NCBI GenBank assembly: GCA_034189125.1
Contig: JAXHVB010000006.1
Span: 4,296 to 68,295 of the forward strand
Source of the DNA: UBA5862 sp002408105
GTDB lineage: Bacteria > Pseudomonadota > Gammaproteobacteria > Pseudomonadales > UBA5862
Reading direction: 5' to 3'
Length of the DNA: 64,000 nt
A model generated the notes under the pieces. It saw nothing but the letters and a program-made list of their open reading frames with translations, did no database searches and was not told the origin of the DNA. This document shows positions 1 through 8,587 of the stretch, piece by piece; position 1 is the stretch's first letter; the number at the start of each line of letters is the position of its first letter. A program made the position numbers and the translations under genes.

Positions 1-68
1 GATTGGTTGAGGGTTCAAGTCGGCGGCTGTTGGTTGCGCCGCACCCGGACGGGTCGATTTAGGCCCGG

Positions 69-74
69 TATACT
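69..74 (+). promoter_or_regulatory. possible -10 box for cysS
   Basis: TATACT lies 55 bases before the chosen GTG start of cysS and matches the sigma70 -10 consensus at five of six positions. No good -35 hexamer sits 16-18 bases upstream, so this is only a candidate. It would give a leader of roughly 45-50 bases. Confidence 0.3.
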
Positions 75-128
75 ACTGGGTTGCGGCTTGATGTGAAAAG
101 GGACCGCCCAGAAGTGGAGTCACCCCGA

Positions 129-1511
129 GTGCAGATCTACGACAGCCTTGCCGGCGAAAAAAGACCCTTCGTGCCCCTGGTCGAGGGGCAGGTCGGGATC
201 TATGTCTGTGGCATGACAGTGTACGACTACTGTCACATCGGCCATGCTCGGGTCATGGTCGCCTTCGATGTCATCGTGCGTTACCTGCGTGCCCTTGGCT
301 ATCGGGTCACCTATGTGCGCAACATCACCGATGTCGACGACAAGATCTTTCAGCGGGCCAATGAACGCGGCATTCCTTTCTCTGCATTGACGGCTGAGTT
401 CATCGACGCCATGCACCAGGACGAGGCTTCCTTGGGGTTGGTGCCACCAGACCTGGAGCCCGCGGCGACGCGGCACATGCCAGACATCATCCGTATGGTC
501 GCTCGACTCCTTGAGCGTGGCTATGCCTATCAGGCAAATCACGGCGATGTCTACTTCCGGGTGCGCCAATTCGCGCCCTACGGGCGTTTGAGCAACCGCA
601 ACCTCGATGACCTACAAGCCGGAGCCCGGGTGGCAGTCGATGACGCGAAGGAAGACCCCCTCGATTTCGTGCTTTGGAAAGCCGCCAAGCCCGGAGAAGC
701 CAGCTGGGAATCGCCATGGGGGCCAGGTCGTCCTGGCTGGCACATCGAGTGCTCGGCGATGTCGATGTCTGCTTTGGGCGAGACGATCGACATCCATGGG
801 GGTGGCCCGGACCTCAAGTTTCCGCACCATGAAAATGAGATCGCCCAGTCAGAGGCGGCCACCGGTAAGCCGTTCGCCAGCTATTGGATGCACGCCGGCG
901 CCGTGCGGGTGGATGGCGAGAAGATGTCCAAATCGTTGGGCAACTTCTTCACCATTCGCGACGTCCTCAAGCACCATGATGCCGAGACCATTCGCTACTT
1001 TCTGGTATCGAGCCACTACCGTTCGCCGATTCAGTACTCCACCTCAGCGCTGGGCGCCGCCCGTCAAGCGCTTGAGCGCCTGTACACCACGCTGCGTGAT
1101 TCGCCACCGGAGTCGGGCGAGGGCAGTGGTCGCCAGCAGGCGGCTCCGTTTGTCGAGCGTTTCCACCGTGCCATGGCGGATGACTTCAACACCCCTGAAG
1201 CACTGGCGGTGTTGTTTGAACTGGCCCGCGAAGTGAACCGCGACAAGGGCAGCGCCGAGGCGCGCAGGTTGTCGCACCAGTTGCGCATCCTCGCGCAGTT
1301 GCTTGGCCTTTTGCAGGCGGACCCCGAAAGGTTTCTGCAAAGTGACCCGGACATCGACGACCATGAGGTTCGATCACTCATCGAAGCCCGGGCATTGGCG
1401 CGGTCGCAGAAAAACTGGGCGCGTGCCGACGCCATCCGCGATGAGCTCAAGGCACGCGGTGTCGTGCTTGATGATGGCAGGCATGGAACGACCTGGCACA
1501 GGGCCAGGTGA
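129..1511 (+). CDS. cysS: cysteinyl-tRNA synthetase
   Basis: Charges tRNA-Cys with cysteine using ATP; cytoplasmic class Ia synthetase. The product is 460 aa, close to the E. coli enzyme (461). I chose GTG at 129 because the protein then begins MQIYDSLAG, aligning with family N-termini, and GGAG at 116-119 sits 9 bases upstream; a longer reading from TTG at 81 adds 16 atypical residues. Visible hallmarks are Cys27 in YVCGMTVYD (zinc and substrate ligand), the HIGH motif at 36-39, the second zinc cysteine in WHIECS, HENE in FPHHENEIAQSE, and KMSKS in GEKMSKSLGN. The C-terminal DALR-like tail is intact. It stands alone, followed by a gene-poor stretch. Confidence 0.97.
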   Translation: MQIYDSLAGEKRPFVPLVEGQVGIYVCGMTVYDYCHIGHARVMVAFDVIVRYLRALGYRVTYVRNITDVDDKIFQRANERGIPFSALTAEFIDAMHQDEASLGLVPPDLEPAATRHMPDIIRMVARLLERGYAYQANHGDVYFRVRQFAPYGRLSNRNLDDLQAGARVAVDDAKEDPLDFVLWKAAKPGEASWESPWGPGRPGWHIECSAMSMSALGETIDIHGGGPDLKFPHHENEIAQSEAATGKPFASYWMHAGAVRVDGEKMSKSLGNFFTIRDVLKHHDAETIRYFLVSSHYRSPIQYSTSALGAARQALERLYTTLRDSPPESGEGSGRQQAAPFVERFHRAMADDFNTPEALAVLFELAREVNRDKGSAEARRLSHQLRILAQLLGLLQADPERFLQSDPDIDDHEVRSLIEARALARSQKNWARADAIRDELKARGVVLDDGRHGTTWHRAR

Positions 1512-1872
1512 CCGGGGGCCGGAGCTCAGCCAGTGGTTGGCACGGCTGGGGGTCTGGCCTGTCATCCAGTGGAAAAGTTTGGTAATTTACGCGGCTGTCA
1601 AGACGGCGTGAGGGGTTCCGATGGCGCTGTCTGATTCCCACCCAAGCCATGCGTGAGTGCTTCCATGAGTGATGTAAACGACCGGTCCGATGACCTGCAA
1701 GGCGACGCCGATAGCCGCGCCGATTCGGTGGCCATTTTGTCCTTGATTCTGATCGCGCTGGCATTTGTGGTGTACTGGTTAAGCAACCAGTAAGTTCACT
1801 GTGACGCAGTGAGCGGCCCGCAACATCCGGTGGAAACCGCTCCGAGCGAACACGCATCGACCAGGTGCGGTC
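1512..1872. other. sparse intergenic stretch between cysS and DUF2970 gene
   Basis: This 361-base stretch separates two convergent genes. Its only supported content is the 42-codon membrane ORF at 1665-1793. No clear rho-independent terminator was seen. Confidence 0.5.
1665..1793 (+). CDS. putative 42-aa single-pass membrane protein
   Basis: A short ORF from ATG 1665 to TAA 1793. The first 20 residues are polar and acidic (MSDVNDRSDDLQGDADSR), followed by one strongly hydrophobic helix from about residue 21 to 38 (AILSLILIALAFVVYWL) and a three-residue tail. The sharp split between charged head and hydrophobic helix is typical of real bacterial small membrane proteins and unlikely by chance in GC-rich DNA. 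No strong Shine-Dalgarno sequence is visible. I know no family for it, so the function is unknown. Confidence 0.45.
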   Translation: MSDVNDRSDDLQGDADSRADSVAILSLILIALAFVVYWLSNQ

Positions 1873-2124
1873 CTATTTGGCGAAGTGCAACGCAACTTGC
1901 ACGGCGCAGATCACCAGCAGAACAAACAGCACCGTGAAAATGATCCCGGCGATGACAAATGCGCGGGGTTTACCGTGTTGGAAATCGCGCTCCAGGTTCT
2001 TGCGGTTCTGAACCCCCACGGCGGCGGCCAACACGCTCATGATGATCTGGGTTGTCGTTGGGCTGTGGTCCTGGTCGCTGTTATTGGCTGGTTCCTGGGT
2101 TGGCTCTTGCGGCTGCGCGTTCAT
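1873..2124 (-). CDS. DUF2970 family small membrane protein
   Basis: An 83-aa protein with a polar Gln/Pro-rich N-terminus, then the DUF2970 core: MSVLAAAVGVQNRKNLERDF, a HGKP segment and a single transmembrane helix near residues 57-79 (FVIAGIIFTVLFVLLVICAV). Members are short, uncharacterised inner-membrane proteins of beta- and gammaproteobacteria. It lies directly downstream of metH on the same strand, 68 bases away, so it may be read from the metH transcript. The family match comes from the VGVQNRKNLERDF and HGKPRAF pattern; its biochemical role is not known. Confidence 0.82.
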   Translation of the reverse strand: MNAQPQEPTQEPANNSDQDHSPTTTQIIMSVLAAAVGVQNRKNLERDFQHGKPRAFVIAGIIFTVLFVLLVICAVQVALHFAK

Positions 2125-2192
2125 TCCAGTACTCCGGTGTCGGCCCCGCAGGGAAGATGGGGCGGGTTGGCTTTGATCGAGCGCCTGATCGC

Positions 2193-5100
2193 CTAGGGCG
2201 TATAGCTGAGTACAGGGGCGAGCTGGCGCTCCAGTTCAGGCAGCGGCACCTGCTTTCGGTCAGCAAGCGCCTGCAATTGATCGCGGCCAATGCGCCCGAC
2301 TCCGAAGTACCGCGATTCGGGATGGCTGAAATAGTACCCGCACACTGAGGCAGCCGGCCACATCGCGAGGTTTTCGGTCAGCTGGATCTGTGTCGCCGCA
2401 TTCACGTCGAGCAATTCGAACAGGCTGATTTTCTCTGCGTGGTCGGGGCAGGCAGGGTAGCCTGGAGCGGGCCGGATGCCCCGGTACCGCTCAGCAATCA
2501 GGGCCTCGTTCGACAGTGATTCCTCCGGTACATACCCCCAGAACTCCCGGCGTACCCGCTGGTGCAGGTGCTCTGCAAAGGACTCCGCAAGCCGGTCGGC
2601 CAAGGCTTTGACCATGATCGCGTTGTAGTCATCTCCATCGGCCTCGAAAGCTTCCGCCACGGCCTCGGCACCGAGGCCGGCGGTCACCGCAAAAGCGCCA
2701 ATGTAGTCGGCCACACCCGCGTTCGCCGGGGCGATGTAATCGGCCAGCGAAAGGTTGGGGCGCCCGTCGGGTTTGGCGGTTTGTTGGCGGATAAAGTGCA
2801 GCCGCTTCAGCTCCTGACTGCGGGTTTCGTCCGTGTAGATGGCGACGTCGTCGTGGCCGACCCGGTTGGCCGGAAAGATTCCAATCACGCCGTTTGCGGT
2901 CAGCCAGCGTTCACTGACCATGGCCTTCAGCATGGTTTGGGCTTCGCCGAACAGTTGGCGCGCGACTTCCCCAACCTCTGGGTCCTCCAGAATCCGTGGG
3001 TACTTGCCGGACAGCTCCCAGGTTGTGAAGAAGGGCGTCCAGTCGATGGTGTCGATGAGCTGTTCGAGCGGGTAGTTTTGCAGGACCTGGGTGCCGATCA
3101 GCCGGGGCAACGGAGGCTGGTAGCTGCACCAGTCGGTGTGGTGTGCGTTGGAGCAGGCTGCAGCGTAATCCAGTAGATTGGCGCTCAGGTCACGGCGCCC
3201 ACTGCGTCCGCGAATTTTGTCGTATTCGGCGCGGATATTTTGCTCGAACTGGCTGCGGTGGGTTGTGCTCAGCAAGTTGGAAACCACGCTGACGCTGCGC
3301 GATGCATCCGGCACATACACGGTCAGGTTGCGGTCATACTGGGGCTCAATTTTCACCGCCGTGTGGGCCTTGGATGTCGTGGCTCCGCCGATCAACAGCG
3401 GCTGCGTGCAGCCGGTGCGCTGCATTTCCTTGGCGACGTGCACCATTTCATCCAGAGACGGGGTGATCAACCCGCTGAGGCCAATCACATCCACTTCGGC
3501 CTCACGCGCGGTGGTGAGGATTTTTTCACAGGGCACCATCACACCGAGGTCGATCACCTCGTAATTGTTGCACTGCAACACCACGCCAACGATGTTCTTA
3601 CCGATGTCGTGCACGTCGCCCTTTACCGTGGCGAGCAATATCCGCCCCTTGGCACGGCTGCCGGCCTCCTTGCGGGCTTCGATGAACGGAACCAGGTGGG
3701 CCACTGCCTGTTTCATGACCCGGGCACTCTTCACGACCTGCGGCAAAAACATCTTGCCGGCACCAAAGAGGTCGCCCACCACATTCATACCATCCATGAG
3801 GGGGCCTTCGATGACCTCAATGGGATGGTCGCACAGCTGGCGTGCCGCCTCGGAATCCTCGACAATATAGGTGTTGATGCCTTTGACCAGCGCATGCGTG
3901 ATGCGCTCCTTCACCGGCAACTCACGCCACTCCAGGTTTTCCGCCTCGCGCTTGCTGCCGTCACCGGCATGGTCGGGGGCAATTTCAAGCAACCGTTCGG
4001 TGGCATCGTCGCGGCGGTTCAACACCACGTCCTCGACCCGCTCGCGCAGTTTTGCCGGGATTTCTTCGTAAATCGCCAACTGACCCGCGTTGACGATGCC
4101 CATCTTCAGTCCCTTGCCAATGGCGTGGAACAGGAACACGGCGTGGATGGCTTCGCGGACCGGGTTGTTGCCCCGAAACGAAAACGACACATTGGAGATG
4201 CCGCCTGAGGTCAGCGCATGGGGCAGGTTGTCGCGTACGTAAGCGCAAGCCTCGATGAAATCGACCGCGTAGTTGTTGTGCTCATCGATGCCGGTCGCGA
4301 TAGCGAACACGTTGGGGTCGAAGATGATGTCTTCAGGGGGGAACCCGACCGTGTTCACCAGCAGGTCGTAGCAGCGTTTCATGATGGCTTGCTTGCGTTC
4401 GAGCGTATCCGCCTGGCCGGCTTCATCGAACGCCATGACCACCACTGCGGCGCCGTAGCGCCGACACAACTTGGCTTGCTTAATGAAGGCAGGCTCGCCT
4501 TCCTTGAGGCTGATCGAGTTGACGATGCCTTTGCCCTGAATGCACTGCAATCCGGCTTCTAAGATCTCCCACTTGGAGGAGTCGATCATGATCGGTACGC
4601 GGGAGATGTCCGGCTCGGAGGCCACCAGGTTGAGGAAGTGCACCATGGCGGCCCGTGAATCGAGCATGCCCTCGTCCATGTTGATGTCGATGACCTGGGC
4701 ACCGGCCTCGACCTGCTGGCGGGCCACTTCCAGGGCGGTGTCGTAGTCCTCCTCGCGAATCAGCCGGGCAAAGCGTGCCGAGCCGGTCACGTTGGTGCGC
4801 TCGCCGACGTTCAAAAACAGGCTGTTTTCGTCGATCACCAGCGGCTCGAGCCCGCTCAGGCGGCAAGCGGGTGGCACCCTTGGAATCGGTCGCGGGGCAT
4901 GGCGTGCTGCGGCCTCAGCAAGCGCAGCAATGTGGGCTGGTGTGGTGCCGCAACACCCCCCAACGATGTTCAAAAAGCCACTCGCCATGAACTCTTCCAC
5001 GACCTCGGCCATTTGTTCAGGGGTTTCGTCGTACTCGCCGAACTCGTTCGGTAGCCCTGCGTTCGGGTGGGCGGAAACCAGCGTATCGGCCACCCCGGAA

Positions 5101-5891
5101 AGCTCCTCAATGTGCGGGCGCATCTCGGCGGCCCCCAAAGCGCAGTTGAGGCCGATTGCAAGGGGAGCCGCGTGGCGCACTGAGTGCCAGAACGCGGTCG
5201 GGGTCTGGCCGGACAGGGTGCGGCCACTGGCGTCGGTGATGGTGCCCGAGATCACCACAGGCAGCTCGAATCCGCAGTCTTCGAAACACTGGTGTACCGC
5301 AAAAATGGCGGCCTTGCAGTTGAGTGTATCGAACACGGTTTCGATCAGAATGATATCGACGCCGCCTTCAATCAATGCAGCGGTGGCTTCGCGGTAGTCC
5401 TGTGCCAAACGTTCAAACGTGACTGCACGATACCCAGGGTTATTGACGTCCGGTGACAGCGATGCGGTTTGGTTGGTTGGCCCCAGGATTCCGGCAACGA
5501 ACCGTGGTCGTGTCGGGTCTTGCGCGGTCACCATGTCTGCAACGGTGCGGGCGAGGCGGGCGCCTTCAAGGTTGAGGTCAGGAACTGCGTCTTCAAGGCA
5601 GTAGTCGGCCTGGGCAATTCGGGTCGAACTGAAGGTGTTGGTTTCGATGATGTCCGCGCCGGCATCGAGGTAGGCTCTGTGGATCGCAGCGATGATGTCT
5701 GGGCGGGTCAGGCTGAGTAGGTCGTTGTTGCCTTTCAGGCTTTGGCTGAGGCCAGCAAACCGAGTGCCGCGAAAATCGTCCTCTTCAAGCGCATGCCCTT
5801 GAATCATGGTGCCCATGGCGCCATCAAGAACCAGTATGCGCTTCTTGAGGGCTTGTCTGAGGGCTGCCAGGCGGTCTTTTCGGGTCTGCAT
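2193..5891 (-). CDS. metH: cobalamin-dependent methionine synthase
   Basis: Transfers a methyl group from 5-methyltetrahydrofolate to homocysteine through methylcobalamin, making methionine. At 1232 aa it has the full four-module build (E. coli 1227). The homocysteine/zinc module shows GLNCALG and VGGCCGTTP, supplying the three zinc cysteines. The pterin module begins near LFLNVGERTNVTGS. The cobalamin module carries KGDVHDIGKNIVG, the DxHxxG motif whose His is the lower cobalt ligand. The C-terminal S-adenosylmethionine reactivation module includes SVCGYYFSHPESRYFGVG. It starts at ATG 5891, divergent from nfuA. I saw no cobalamin riboswitch in the short upstream region. Confidence 0.98.
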   Translation of the reverse strand: MQTRKDRLAALRQALKKRILVLDGAMGTMIQGHALEEDDFRGTRFAGLSQSLKGNNDLLSLTRPDIIAAIHRAYLDAGADIIETNTFSSTRIAQADYCLEDAVPDLNLEGARLARTVADMVTAQDPTRPRFVAGILGPTNQTASLSPDVNNPGYRAVTFERLAQDYREATAALIEGGVDIILIETVFDTLNCKAAIFAVHQCFEDCGFELPVVISGTITDASGRTLSGQTPTAFWHSVRHAAPLAIGLNCALGAAEMRPHIEELSGVADTLVSAHPNAGLPNEFGEYDETPEQMAEVVEEFMASGFLNIVGGCCGTTPAHIAALAEAAARHAPRPIPRVPPACRLSGLEPLVIDENSLFLNVGERTNVTGSARFARLIREEDYDTALEVARQQVEAGAQVIDINMDEGMLDSRAAMVHFLNLVASEPDISRVPIMIDSSKWEILEAGLQCIQGKGIVNSISLKEGEPAFIKQAKLCRRYGAAVVVMAFDEAGQADTLERKQAIMKRCYDLLVNTVGFPPEDIIFDPNVFAIATGIDEHNNYAVDFIEACAYVRDNLPHALTSGGISNVSFSFRGNNPVREAIHAVFLFHAIGKGLKMGIVNAGQLAIYEEIPAKLRERVEDVVLNRRDDATERLLEIAPDHAGDGSKREAENLEWRELPVKERITHALVKGINTYIVEDSEAARQLCDHPIEVIEGPLMDGMNVVGDLFGAGKMFLPQVVKSARVMKQAVAHLVPFIEARKEAGSRAKGRILLATVKGDVHDIGKNIVGVVLQCNNYEVIDLGVMVPCEKILTTAREAEVDVIGLSGLITPSLDEMVHVAKEMQRTGCTQPLLIGGATTSKAHTAVKIEPQYDRNLTVYVPDASRSVSVVSNLLSTTHRSQFEQNIRAEYDKIRGRSGRRDLSANLLDYAAACSNAHHTDWCSYQPPLPRLIGTQVLQNYPLEQLIDTIDWTPFFTTWELSGKYPRILEDPEVGEVARQLFGEAQTMLKAMVSERWLTANGVIGIFPANRVGHDDVAIYTDETRSQELKRLHFIRQQTAKPDGRPNLSLADYIAPANAGVADYIGAFAVTAGLGAEAVAEAFEADGDDYNAIMVKALADRLAESFAEHLHQRVRREFWGYVPEESLSNEALIAERYRGIRPAPGYPACPDHAEKISLFELLDVNAATQIQLTENLAMWPAASVCGYYFSHPESRYFGVGRIGRDQLQALADRKQVPLPELERQLAPVLSYTP

Positions 5892-6032
5892 CGGAAGCTT
5901 AAGTCCTTATACGATCTACGGTTTTTGCTGTTTGCAAAAGTTGATATTGTACCAGCCCGGGCCCAGCGAGCGCGGGATACGGGCCGTGTTGACCACCGCC
6001 CCCATTCACCCAACCACCGGGTACAGCCAAGT
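5892..6032. promoter_or_regulatory. divergent metH/nfuA promoter region
   Basis: The 141 bases between the two divergent starts contain an AT-rich core around 5905-5955, unlike the GC-rich surroundings. TATAAG on the minus strand and TATTGT (5945-5950) on the plus strand are possible -10 boxes, but neither has a convincing -35. I did not find a cobalamin or SAH riboswitch fold by eye. Confidence 0.35.
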
Positions 6033-6623
6033 ATGACAGGCCTCACCATCACTGAATCCGCACAGGGGTACATCGCTGAGCTGCTGTCCAAGCAGGACGA
6101 GGACAGCATGCACATCCGTGTGTTTGTGGCAGATCCCGGTACACCCCGGGCGGAGAGTTGCGTCGCCTATTGCCGCGCTGAGGATGCAGAGCCCGATGAC
6201 CTGGTCATTGCCTGCGAGGGCTTCAACGCCTATGTCGAGGCACGCAGCCTGCCTTTTCTGGACGAAGCGCTTATTGACTACGCGAAAGACCGCTTTGGAG
6301 GCCAGCTGACCATCAAGGCGCCCAACGCCAAGATCGGCAAGGTTGACGACTCCAGCCCGTTGGAGGACCGCATCAACTACGTGCTGTACACCGAGATCAA
6401 CCCCGGTCTTGCCGCCCACGGGGGGGAGGTGAGCCTGGTGGAAATCATCGAAGGCGAAGGCATCGCCGTGTTGCAGTTCGGCGGGGGCTGCCAGGGCTGC
6501 GGGATGGTGGATGCAACCCTCAAGCACGGTGTCGAGCGCACCCTGGTTGAGCAGGTGCCTGAAATCAGGGCGGTCCGCGATGTGACCGACCACAGCATGC
6601 GCGAGAATGCTTACTACACCTAG
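6033..6623 (+). CDS. nfuA: Fe-S biogenesis protein NfuA
   Basis: Carrier that accepts a [4Fe-4S] cluster and passes it to client enzymes; cytoplasmic. The 196-aa product has the two NfuA parts: an N-terminal degenerate A-type domain lacking the usual cluster cysteines (about residues 1-95) and a C-terminal Nfu domain with the CxxC motif GGGCQGCGM (Cys153 and Cys156). I chose ATG 6033, which begins MTGLTITESAQ as in homologues; the same frame stays open upstream to 5742, but that overlaps the metH promoter and start. It is transcribed away from metH. Confidence 0.96.
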   Translation: MTGLTITESAQGYIAELLSKQDEDSMHIRVFVADPGTPRAESCVAYCRAEDAEPDDLVIACEGFNAYVEARSLPFLDEALIDYAKDRFGGQLTIKAPNAKIGKVDDSSPLEDRINYVLYTEINPGLAAHGGEVSLVEIIEGEGIAVLQFGGGCQGCGMVDATLKHGVERTLVEQVPEIRAVRDVTDHSMRENAYYT

Positions 6624-6655
6624 CCGGTGGCGGTAAGGCGCTGGGTCCGGTGACG

Positions 6656-7576
6656 TTATGACGCCGCTTCGATGCGGGTGCGCACTATGGCGGTCTCGCG
6701 GTGCAGCGTTTGTAGGCAGTTTTCCAATTCGCGCCATTCGGCTTTAAAGCGTTCCAGTCGGCTGTGCGCGTCCAGCGCGCCGCTGCGCAAGGCCGCATCC
6801 GAAGACCCGGTTCGAATTCGATCGATCGTCTGCTCGGTGTTTTCAAACTGCCGCTTGAGTTGTGCCAAGGCCAAATCGGCCTTTTCCGATGTTTGTTCCA
6901 GGCGCACCAGTTGTTTGGCGGCATTTTGTGGCAGGGCGTCATCCAGCAACACCCGCTGTTGTTCCATGATTTCATCCTGTAGGTCCAGGATGTTGTCCTT
7001 GACGGACTGCAGGTCCAGCATCGCCTGCTCGATCTCGTCGATGTGCGCCGTCTCAACCTCGTCTTCGTGAGCTTCCGCGGGTTCCGCCGCCGCGGAGGAT
7101 GGCCCTTCGGGGTCTGCTTCCGGTTCCGTTGGCACCTCCGCTGGTGCCAGCGATTCCGCGCGGGACGCGGTTGCCACCTCATCAAAGAGTTTGCCGAGGT
7201 GTTGATGGGTGAGCTCCCAGTTCGCGGAGACTTGATCGAGCTCATTGATGCTTGCCTGCTCGGCGCGGAGGAATTTCCACCGCAGCAGCGCGGAACGCAC
7301 CTCTCCGTCGATTGACTTGAAGTCCGCGGTGGTGGGCCGCGCATCCAAGGTTTCCATGTGCGATTCGGTGTCCTGGATGGCCTCGTTCAGGTAGTCTCGG
7401 TAGAGCTTTGTCGGTCGCATGGTCGCTGCACCGGTTGGGCCCCGCAACCTGTCCAATGTCTGAAAGTAGCGCTTACGGAGCTGCCTGCTGTAGAGCGACA
7501 GCCCCGCGACTGCCAGGGTTAGCACTGCGAACAGCTCAATCAGGTATAAGGCGTGCAGGCGACTGATCTCAATCAT
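6656..7576 (-). CDS. membrane-anchored coiled-coil protein of unknown function
   Basis: A 306-aa protein from ATG 7576 (MIEISRLHAL). One transmembrane helix at about residues 9-28 (LYLIELFAVLTLAVAGLSLY) is followed by a basic stretch, then a mostly helical cytoplasmic or periplasmic body. Residues of about 145-175 form an acidic Pro/Glu/Ala-rich linker (EPEADPEGPSSAAAEPAEAH), and the last 120 residues have heptad-like Leu spacing typical of coiled coil (IEQAMLDLQSVKDNILDLQ). No catalytic motif is visible. I chose 7576 rather than the upstream 7642 because the hydrophobic segment then sits at the N-terminus. Architecture suggests a scaffold or sensor; function not recognised. Confidence 0.75.
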   Translation of the reverse strand: MIEISRLHALYLIELFAVLTLAVAGLSLYSRQLRKRYFQTLDRLRGPTGAATMRPTKLYRDYLNEAIQDTESHMETLDARPTTADFKSIDGEVRSALLRWKFLRAEQASINELDQVSANWELTHQHLGKLFDEVATASRAESLAPAEVPTEPEADPEGPSSAAAEPAEAHEDEVETAHIDEIEQAMLDLQSVKDNILDLQDEIMEQQRVLLDDALPQNAAKQLVRLEQTSEKADLALAQLKRQFENTEQTIDRIRTGSSDAALRSGALDAHSRLERFKAEWRELENCLQTLHRETAIVRTRIEAAS

Positions 7577-7743
7577 AATTAAACCCGGGTCCAAGGGCGG
7601 CCGGATTCGTTGCGTACAGTATTTTCGAAGCGCTTGGTACACAGGACGCCGCCGCAGCCTTCGAAGTATGGTGCAGAATCAATGGTTTTGCAGATGATGC
7701 GGTGTATCGGTACGCCGTTTACCGTCACTTGTAGGTACAGTTA

Positions 7744-8310
7744 ATGGCCGCCCTGGAAACGCTTTTCACCCGCTATTCTCATCCCAAGTTGACCGACCCC
7801 GCCCCTGGAGCGAATGAACTCCGTGATTTGTTCCGCGCGGCGATGCGCGCGCCCGATCATGCCCTCCTTCGCCCGTGGAGATTCCTGACCGTGCGCGGAG
7901 AGGCCAGAGCACGGTTGGGCCTGCTCATGGAGGCTGCCGCCCGCGAAGAAGAGGCTGATTTGACTGATGCGCGCGCGCAAAAACTGCGGAACGCGCCCCT
8001 GCGCGCGCCCCTGCTCGTTGTTGCGTATGCTCGGGTCCAGGAACACCCAAAGGTGCCCGAGGTGGAACAGTTGCTGGCCACGGGCGCGGCTGTGGAGAAC
8101 TTTTTGGTTGCAGCCCATGCACTCGGCTACGGAGCCATGTGGCGGACCGGTGCCATCGCATACAACCGCACACTGCATCGGCTGCTTGGACTGGAGCCCT
8201 GCGATCGGATCGTTGCTTTTGTCTATGTGGGCACGCCCGTGAACGACATGGCCGCACAAAAGGCCCCGTTGGACGCCGCCCCTGAGCAGCATGTCCGGGA
8301 ATGGGGCTGA
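7744..8310 (+). CDS. nitroreductase family protein, YdjA-like
   Basis: A flavin-dependent NAD(P)H oxidoreductase of 188 aa, the compact size of the YdjA subgroup. Visible family features are the N-terminal RYSHPKLTDPAP segment, RAAMRAPDHALLRPWRF (residues near 30-46, FMN phosphate contact), the central AAVENFLVAAHALGYGAMWRTG and the C-terminal FVYVGTPV. Members reduce nitro compounds or other small electrophiles; the natural substrate is unknown. It stands alone, 80 bases upstream of a tRNA-Ser gene. Confidence 0.88.
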   Translation: MAALETLFTRYSHPKLTDPAPGANELRDLFRAAMRAPDHALLRPWRFLTVRGEARARLGLLMEAAAREEEADLTDARAQKLRNAPLRAPLLVVAYARVQEHPKVPEVEQLLATGAAVENFLVAAHALGYGAMWRTGAIAYNRTLHRLLGLEPCDRIVAFVYVGTPVNDMAAQKAPLDAAPEQHVREWG

Positions 8311-8312
8311 GA

Positions 8313-8341
8313 TTGCGCCCCACTGACCGCTGAGGTACAGT
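8313..8341 (+). promoter_or_regulatory. candidate promoter for tRNA-Ser
   Basis: TTGCGC (8313-8318) and TACAGT (8336-8341) are separated by 17 bases, about 50 bases before the tRNA. The downstream bases are G+C-rich, as often seen in stable-RNA promoters under stringent control. Both hexamers are only partial consensus matches. Confidence 0.35.
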
Positions 8342-8390
8342 GGCCGCCCGCTACCGGTGGCGCCACCAGTGGGTCCGCGCCAAGCTTCCC

Positions 8391-8481
8391 GGAGAGGTGT
8401 CCGAGTGGTTGAAGGAGCACGCCTGGAAAGCGTGTATACGGTCACCCCGTATCGAGGGTTCGAATCCCTCCCTCTCCGCCA
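8391..8481 (+). tRNA. tRNA-Ser (GGA anticodon)
   Basis: A 91-base class II tRNA. The acceptor GGAGAGG (8391-8397) pairs perfectly with CCTCTCC (8471-8477); discriminator G 8478 and CCA 8479-8481 are encoded. The anticodon stem CACGC/GCGTG encloses the loop CTGGAAA, placing GGA at 8425-8427. A long variable arm (GTATACGGTCACCCCGTATC region) and a GGTTCGAATCC T arm complete the serine type. It reads UCC and UCU codons. Confidence 0.97.
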
Positions 8482-8587
8482 AGTCTTTCTCAACTGGTCC
8501 CGGTACTGAGGAGGTCGGCGTTCGCTCTGAGCCCTGGCCGCAAGTCGATCCCTCAGGCGTTTGGAATTGCAGGCCCCTTCTCAAGCT

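Noticed and set aside
5742..6032. 97-codon N-terminal extension of nfuA
   Set aside because: It is open in frame but antisense to the metH start and covers the divergent promoter region; NfuA homologues begin at MTGLTITESAQ.
5892..6032. Cobalamin or SAH riboswitch before metH
   Set aside because: The region is only about 140 bases and I could not see the conserved B12-box or SAH fold; a covariance-model search would decide.
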